Assembly (NCBI GenBank): GCA_903928275.1
Contig: CAIYQJ010000472.1
Location: 1-8,834 of the forward strand
Length of the DNA: 8,834 bases
Source: an uncultured Chloroflexota bacterium
GTDB lineage: Bacteria; Chloroflexota; Limnocylindria; Limnocylindrales; CSP1-4
Reading direction: 5' to 3'
Positions 5,786-8,834 of this stretch are shown here, one piece after another. Below the pieces are notes generated by a model. It ran no database searches. It was not told where the DNA came from and saw only the letters and a program-made list of their open reading frames with translations. Position 1 is the stretch's first letter. Every line of letters begins with the position of its first letter. The position numbers were made by a program, and so were the translations under genes.

Positions 5786-7270
5786 ATGGCCATCCCGATC
5801 GATCCGATCACGAGCCCGAAGCTCGGGTTCGAGGTCCTCACGCCGGATGAGGTCCGGCGCATCCACGAGGCGACGCTCGAGGTCGTGGAGACCGTGGGCG
5901 TCCGCTTCCCCTCCGAGCGAGCCCTCGACGTGTGGGCGGCGCACGGCGCGACCGTCGACCGCGCGACGCAGGTCGTCAAGGCACCGCGCGGCCTCGTCAT
6001 TGAGGCGCTCGCGCACGCGCCGGCCTCGTACGTGCTCGGGGCACGCGACCCGTCGCAGGACCTCCCGCTCGACGGGCAGCACGTGTACGCGGGGACCGAC
6101 GGCTGCGGCATCGAGATCATCGACATCGAGACCGGCGAGCTCCGCCGCTCGCGCCTCCAGGACGTGGCCGACATCGCCCGGATCGCGGACGCCATGGACG
6201 AGGTGGGCTTCATCTGGACGCCGCTGTCGGCCCAGGACATGCCCCCGGAGAGCCGCTCGCTCCACGAGCTCCGCGTGCAGTGGGCGAACACGACGAAGCA
6301 CATCCAGACCGAGACGGTCGTCACGATCCCGGAGGCGCTCGCGGCCGTGGAGATGGCGACGATCGTCGCCGGGAGCGAGGAGGTCCGCCGGGCCCGCCCG
6401 CCGCTCTCGATCATGCAGTGCACCACGTCGCCGCTCGGCCACGACGGCGGCAGCCTGGACGCGTCCATGATCGCCGCCGAGGCCGGCATCCCGACCGGCT
6501 TCATGACGATGTCGTCCTGCGCGTTCTCGGGCCCCGCCACGGTGGCGGGCACGCTCGTGGTGGGCAACGCCGAGGTCATCACCGGGCTCGCGCTCATGGA
6601 GCTCGTGGCCCCGGGCGCGCCGGTCTTCTACGCGGCCGCTCAGACCGCGATGGACCTGCGCTCCGGTGCCTACACCGGCGGCGGGCCGGAGGACTTCCTC
6701 TTCGGCGCCGCAACGAACGCGCTCGCCGACTTCTACCGCGTCCCGCTGTCGATGGGCTCGTTCGCGACGGGCGCCAAGCTGCCCGACTGGCAGGCCGGCG
6801 TCGAGAACTCGCTGTCGACCTTCATGGCCTCGATCGTCACGAGCGACATGCTCCTCGGCATGGGCCTGCTCAACGGCAGCCGGATCTGGTCCTACGCCCA
6901 GCTCATGTTCGATGCCGAGATCTACTCGATCGTCCGCAAGACGCTCAAGGGCATCGACGTCTCCGACGAGGCGCTCGCGATGGACGCGATCCGCGAGGTG
7001 GGCCCCAACGGCGACTTCCTCGCACTCAAGCACACCCGGACACACATGCGCCGGCTCTGGCAGTCGCGCTACATGGACCGCCGCATGTACGGGATCTGGG
7101 AGACGGCCCCCGACCGGGCGCCGGACTGGGCCCTCGCGCGGGCGCGCGAGATCCTCAAGACGCACGAGCCGGATCCGCTCGACCCGGGCGTCGCGGCGGC
7201 GCTCGAGGCCGTCGTTGCCCGCGTGGAACGCGCCGCGGCCGCCGCGGCCGCCTCGGACGGGCGGTCCTGA
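5786..7270 (+). CDS. Non-pyrrolysine MttB-family corrinoid methyltransferase, paralogue 2
   Basis: This protein has 494 residues from the ATG at 5786, with GGGGAG at 5776-5781 placed directly after the corrinoid gene stop. MttB-family landmarks are IHEATLEVVETVGV (26-39), GCGIEIIDIETGELRRS (106-122), SGPATVAGTLVVGNAEVITG (248-267), and APGAPVFYAA (275-284). The central pocket region then continues with MDLRSGAYTGGGPED (289-303), GAKLPDWQAGVEN (329-341), and GMGLLNGS followed by YAQLMFDAEI (358-379). The C-terminus has HEPDPLDPGVAAALEAVVARVE, ending in an Ala run. It has no in-frame TAG. Compared with paralogue 1 it has longer loops and TKHIQTET at about 170-177, where the other two copies read KP after the lysine. 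That suggests a different pocket. The role should be demethylation of an amine or betaine onto the adjacent corrinoid protein; the substrate is unknown. Confidence 0.9.
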   Translation: MAIPIDPITSPKLGFEVLTPDEVRRIHEATLEVVETVGVRFPSERALDVWAAHGATVDRATQVVKAPRGLVIEALAHAPASYVLGARDPSQDLPLDGQHVYAGTDGCGIEIIDIETGELRRSRLQDVADIARIADAMDEVGFIWTPLSAQDMPPESRSLHELRVQWANTTKHIQTETVVTIPEALAAVEMATIVAGSEEVRRARPPLSIMQCTTSPLGHDGGSLDASMIAAEAGIPTGFMTMSSCAFSGPATVAGTLVVGNAEVITGLALMELVAPGAPVFYAAAQTAMDLRSGAYTGGGPEDFLFGAATNALADFYRVPLSMGSFATGAKLPDWQAGVENSLSTFMASIVTSDMLLGMGLLNGSRIWSYAQLMFDAEIYSIVRKTLKGIDVSDEALAMDAIREVGPNGDFLALKHTRTHMRRLWQSRYMDRRMYGIWETAPDRAPDWALARAREILKTHEPDPLDPGVAAALEAVVARVERAAAAAAASDGRS

Positions 7271-7271
7271 G

Positions 7272-8744
7272 ATGCGGCCCGCGTTCTCGCTCCTCGACCC
7301 GGTGCTCGCCGCGCGCGTCCTCGACGAGGCGTTCGCGCTCCTCCGTGACCCGGGCGTCAAGGTCCACGAGCCGGAGGCTGCGGGCCTGCTCGCCGCCGCC
7401 GGAGCCGACGTCCGCGACCGCGTCGCCCACATCCCCGAGCACCTCGTGCGGGACGCCCTCGCGACCGTCCCCCGCTCCTTCGCCGTCTTCGATCGGGCCG
7501 GGGCGCCCGCGCTCCGGTACGGCGAGGGCGTCGTCCAGTTCGACCCCGGGTCGTGCGGCGTCGCCGTCCTCGACCCGGACACGCTCGAGCACCGGCCGTC
7601 GATGGCCGCCGACCTCGTCCGGCTCGTCCAGGTCACCGAAGGGCTCGATGCCTACGCCGCCCAGTCGACCGCCGTCGTCTGCGCGGACGTGCCCGCCCCG
7701 ATCGGGGATCTCTGGCGCCTGCTCCTCGTGCTCCTCCACGCCGACAAGCCGGTCATCACCGGCGGCTTCGGCGTCCGGACCACGCGGGTCATGCTCGACA
7801 TGCTCGCCGCGGAGGCCGGTGGCGTCGACGCGCTCGCGGCCCGCCCGCGCGCCGTCTTCGACGTGTGCCCCAGCCCGCCCCTCTCCTGGTCGGAGCTCGG
7901 CTGCCGCAACCTCATCGACCTCGCCCGGGCCGGCGTCCCGGCCCAGATGGTCTCGATGCCGCTCGCCGGGGGCGCCGCGCCGGTCACGCTCATCGGAAGC
8001 GTCGTCCAGCACGCGGCAGAGTGCCTCTCGGGCATCGCGATCCACCAGCTCGCGAAGCCCGGCGCGCCGATCGTGTGGGGTGGGGCACCCGCGATCCTCG
8101 ACATGCGGAGCGGCACCACGCCCATGGGCGCCGTGGAGACGGCGATGATCGACGCGGCCTACGCTGAGATCGGGCGGGGATTGGGGCTCCCCACGCACAC
8201 GTACCTCGTCGGCAGCGACTCCAAGCTCGTCGACGCCCAGGCCGGCATGGAGAGCGCATCGGGCGCGCTCATCGCCGCGCTCGCGGGCATCGACCTCGTG
8301 TCCGGCGCAGGCATGCTCGACACGCTGCTCTGCCAGAGCGCCGAGAAGCTGGTCGTGGATGCCGAGGCGATCGCGTCCGCCCAGCGTCTCGTGCGCGGCA
8401 TCGGGACGCCGACCGACACGCTCGCGACCGGGGCGTTCGCGGCGGCCGGGCCCGAAGGCCGCTTCCTGGAGCTGCCGGAGACACGAAGGCTCTTCCGGAC
8501 GGAGCAGCACCTCCCCACGAACGTCATCGAGCGGCGCTCGTACCGCGCCTGGGCGGACACGGGGGCCACCGACGCGTTCGCTCGTGCACGCGGCCGTGCG
8601 GACTCGATCGTCGCCGCATGGCAGCGGCCGCCGATCGACCCGTCGGTCGCGGCGGAGCTCGTCGCCATCGCGCGACGGGAGGCGGCGGGCGTGGGCCTCG
8701 CGTCGATGCCGGGCGTCCCGGAGGAGCTCGCCGCCGAGGGCTGA
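7272..8744 (+). CDS. Non-pyrrolysine MttB-family corrinoid methyltransferase, paralogue 3
   Basis: This protein has 490 residues from the ATG at 7272, 1 nt after the TGA of paralogue 2. No clear ribosome binding site is present, so translation probably depends on coupling. Shared landmarks are VLDPDTLEHRPS (99-110), GGAAPVTLIGSVVQHAAECLSG (233-254), AKPGAPIVWGGAP (261-273), and LDMRSG (276-281). Further on are GSDSKLVDAQAGMESASGA (314-332), GAGMLD (345-350) and SAEKLVVDAEAI (356-367). It has no in-frame TAG. In places it is the most divergent: the N-terminus is shorter and the stretch at 126-150 (DAYAAQSTAVVCADVPAPIG...) has no close counterpart in the others. Its SDSK-x-x-DAQ-x-G-x-E motif is close to what I recall of betaine-type members, but I cannot assign a substrate. 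A structural or regulatory non-catalytic role is possible but less likely. Confidence 0.88.
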   Translation: MRPAFSLLDPVLAARVLDEAFALLRDPGVKVHEPEAAGLLAAAGADVRDRVAHIPEHLVRDALATVPRSFAVFDRAGAPALRYGEGVVQFDPGSCGVAVLDPDTLEHRPSMAADLVRLVQVTEGLDAYAAQSTAVVCADVPAPIGDLWRLLLVLLHADKPVITGGFGVRTTRVMLDMLAAEAGGVDALAARPRAVFDVCPSPPLSWSELGCRNLIDLARAGVPAQMVSMPLAGGAAPVTLIGSVVQHAAECLSGIAIHQLAKPGAPIVWGGAPAILDMRSGTTPMGAVETAMIDAAYAEIGRGLGLPTHTYLVGSDSKLVDAQAGMESASGALIAALAGIDLVSGAGMLDTLLCQSAEKLVVDAEAIASAQRLVRGIGTPTDTLATGAFAAAGPEGRFLELPETRRLFRTEQHLPTNVIERRSYRAWADTGATDAFARARGRADSIVAAWQRPPIDPSVAAELVAIARREAAGVGLASMPGVPEELAAEG

Positions 8745-8766
8745 AGGTCGGAAGCTGAAGGTCGGA
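8740..8766 (+). repeat. 13-bp direct repeat spanning the end of paralogue 3
   Basis: GCTGAAGGTCGGA occurs at 8740-8752 and again at 8754-8766, with one base between (14-nt period). The first copy includes the stop codon of paralogue 3. Probably a small tandem duplication just past the gene end. Confidence 0.8.
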
Positions 8767-8834
8767 GCCGCGGCGCGGAGGAGGATCGGGATTCGCGGCG
8801 TTGCGCAGGCGGACCGCGGCGCGCCGCGCAGGCG
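8745..8834. other. Untranslated right edge with palindrome and short direct repeat
   Basis: These 90 nt follow the last gene and I see no coding start. They contain a 14-bp perfect palindrome of G and C (8815-8828) and a 9-bp direct repeat GCGCAGGCG at 8803-8811 and 8826-8834, the second cut by the window edge. The palindrome could act as an end-of-transcript stem, but no T-run is visible before the edge. Confidence 0.45.

Noticed and set aside
5738..7636. A 632-codon antisense open frame across paralogue 2
   Set aside because: Its composition (Arg, His, Asp, Gly, Ala) is that of the reverse complement of a GC-rich gene, and the plus-strand gene is well supported.
3571..8744. Pyrrolysine-containing trimethylamine methyltransferase
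   Set aside because: None of the three genes has an in-frame TAG, all stop at TGA at full family length, and no pyl gene is present. They are non-pyrrolysine homologues.
1..8834. CRISPR array, tRNA, rRNA or insertion sequence
   Set aside because: I saw no regularly spaced repeats, no tRNA-like cloverleaf, no rRNA stretch and no transposase-like protein on either strand.

Overview
The window is very GC-rich (about 70% or more by eye), densely coded, and carries two unrelated bacterial gene blocks. The codons end overwhelmingly in G or C. A transhydrogenase with a split alpha subunit, next to MttB-type methyltransferases and their corrinoid protein, suggests a high-GC free-living bacterium. 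A Chloroflexota or actinobacterial lineage is my guess. No marker in the window fixes the taxon.

Left block, minus strand, read right to left. pntAA (1110-2270), pntAB (745-1113) and pntB (1-742, running off the left edge) encode the proton-translocating NAD(P)+ transhydrogenase. They are tightly coupled: pntAA and pntAB overlap by 4 nt, and 2 nt separate pntAB from pntB. The pntAA leader carries two tandem 18-bp hairpin units whose differences keep one base pair intact. Positions 2271-2921 hold this leader, one doubtful unrecognised ORF on the minus strand (2424-2858) and a 16-bp palindrome. A small membrane-anchored protein with a LiaF-C-like beta-repeat domain follows on the minus strand (2922-3428).

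Right block, plus strand. A divergent 142-nt gap leads into a cluster ordered B-C-B-B. It holds an MttB-superfamily methyltransferase (3571-5007), its cobalamin-binding corrinoid protein (5104-5775), and two more divergent MttB-superfamily proteins (5786-7270 and 7272-8744). None has an in-frame amber codon, so all three are non-pyrrolysine members of the family. Members of this type demethylate quaternary amines such as glycine betaine, proline betaine or carnitine and pass the methyl group to the Co(I) corrinoid protein. The substrates here cannot be read from sequence.

The methyl acceptor enzyme (a methyl-corrinoid:tetrahydrofolate methyltransferase), the corrinoid reactivase and any transporter are absent from the window and may lie to the right of it. 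The last 90 bases hold only short repeats and a palindrome.
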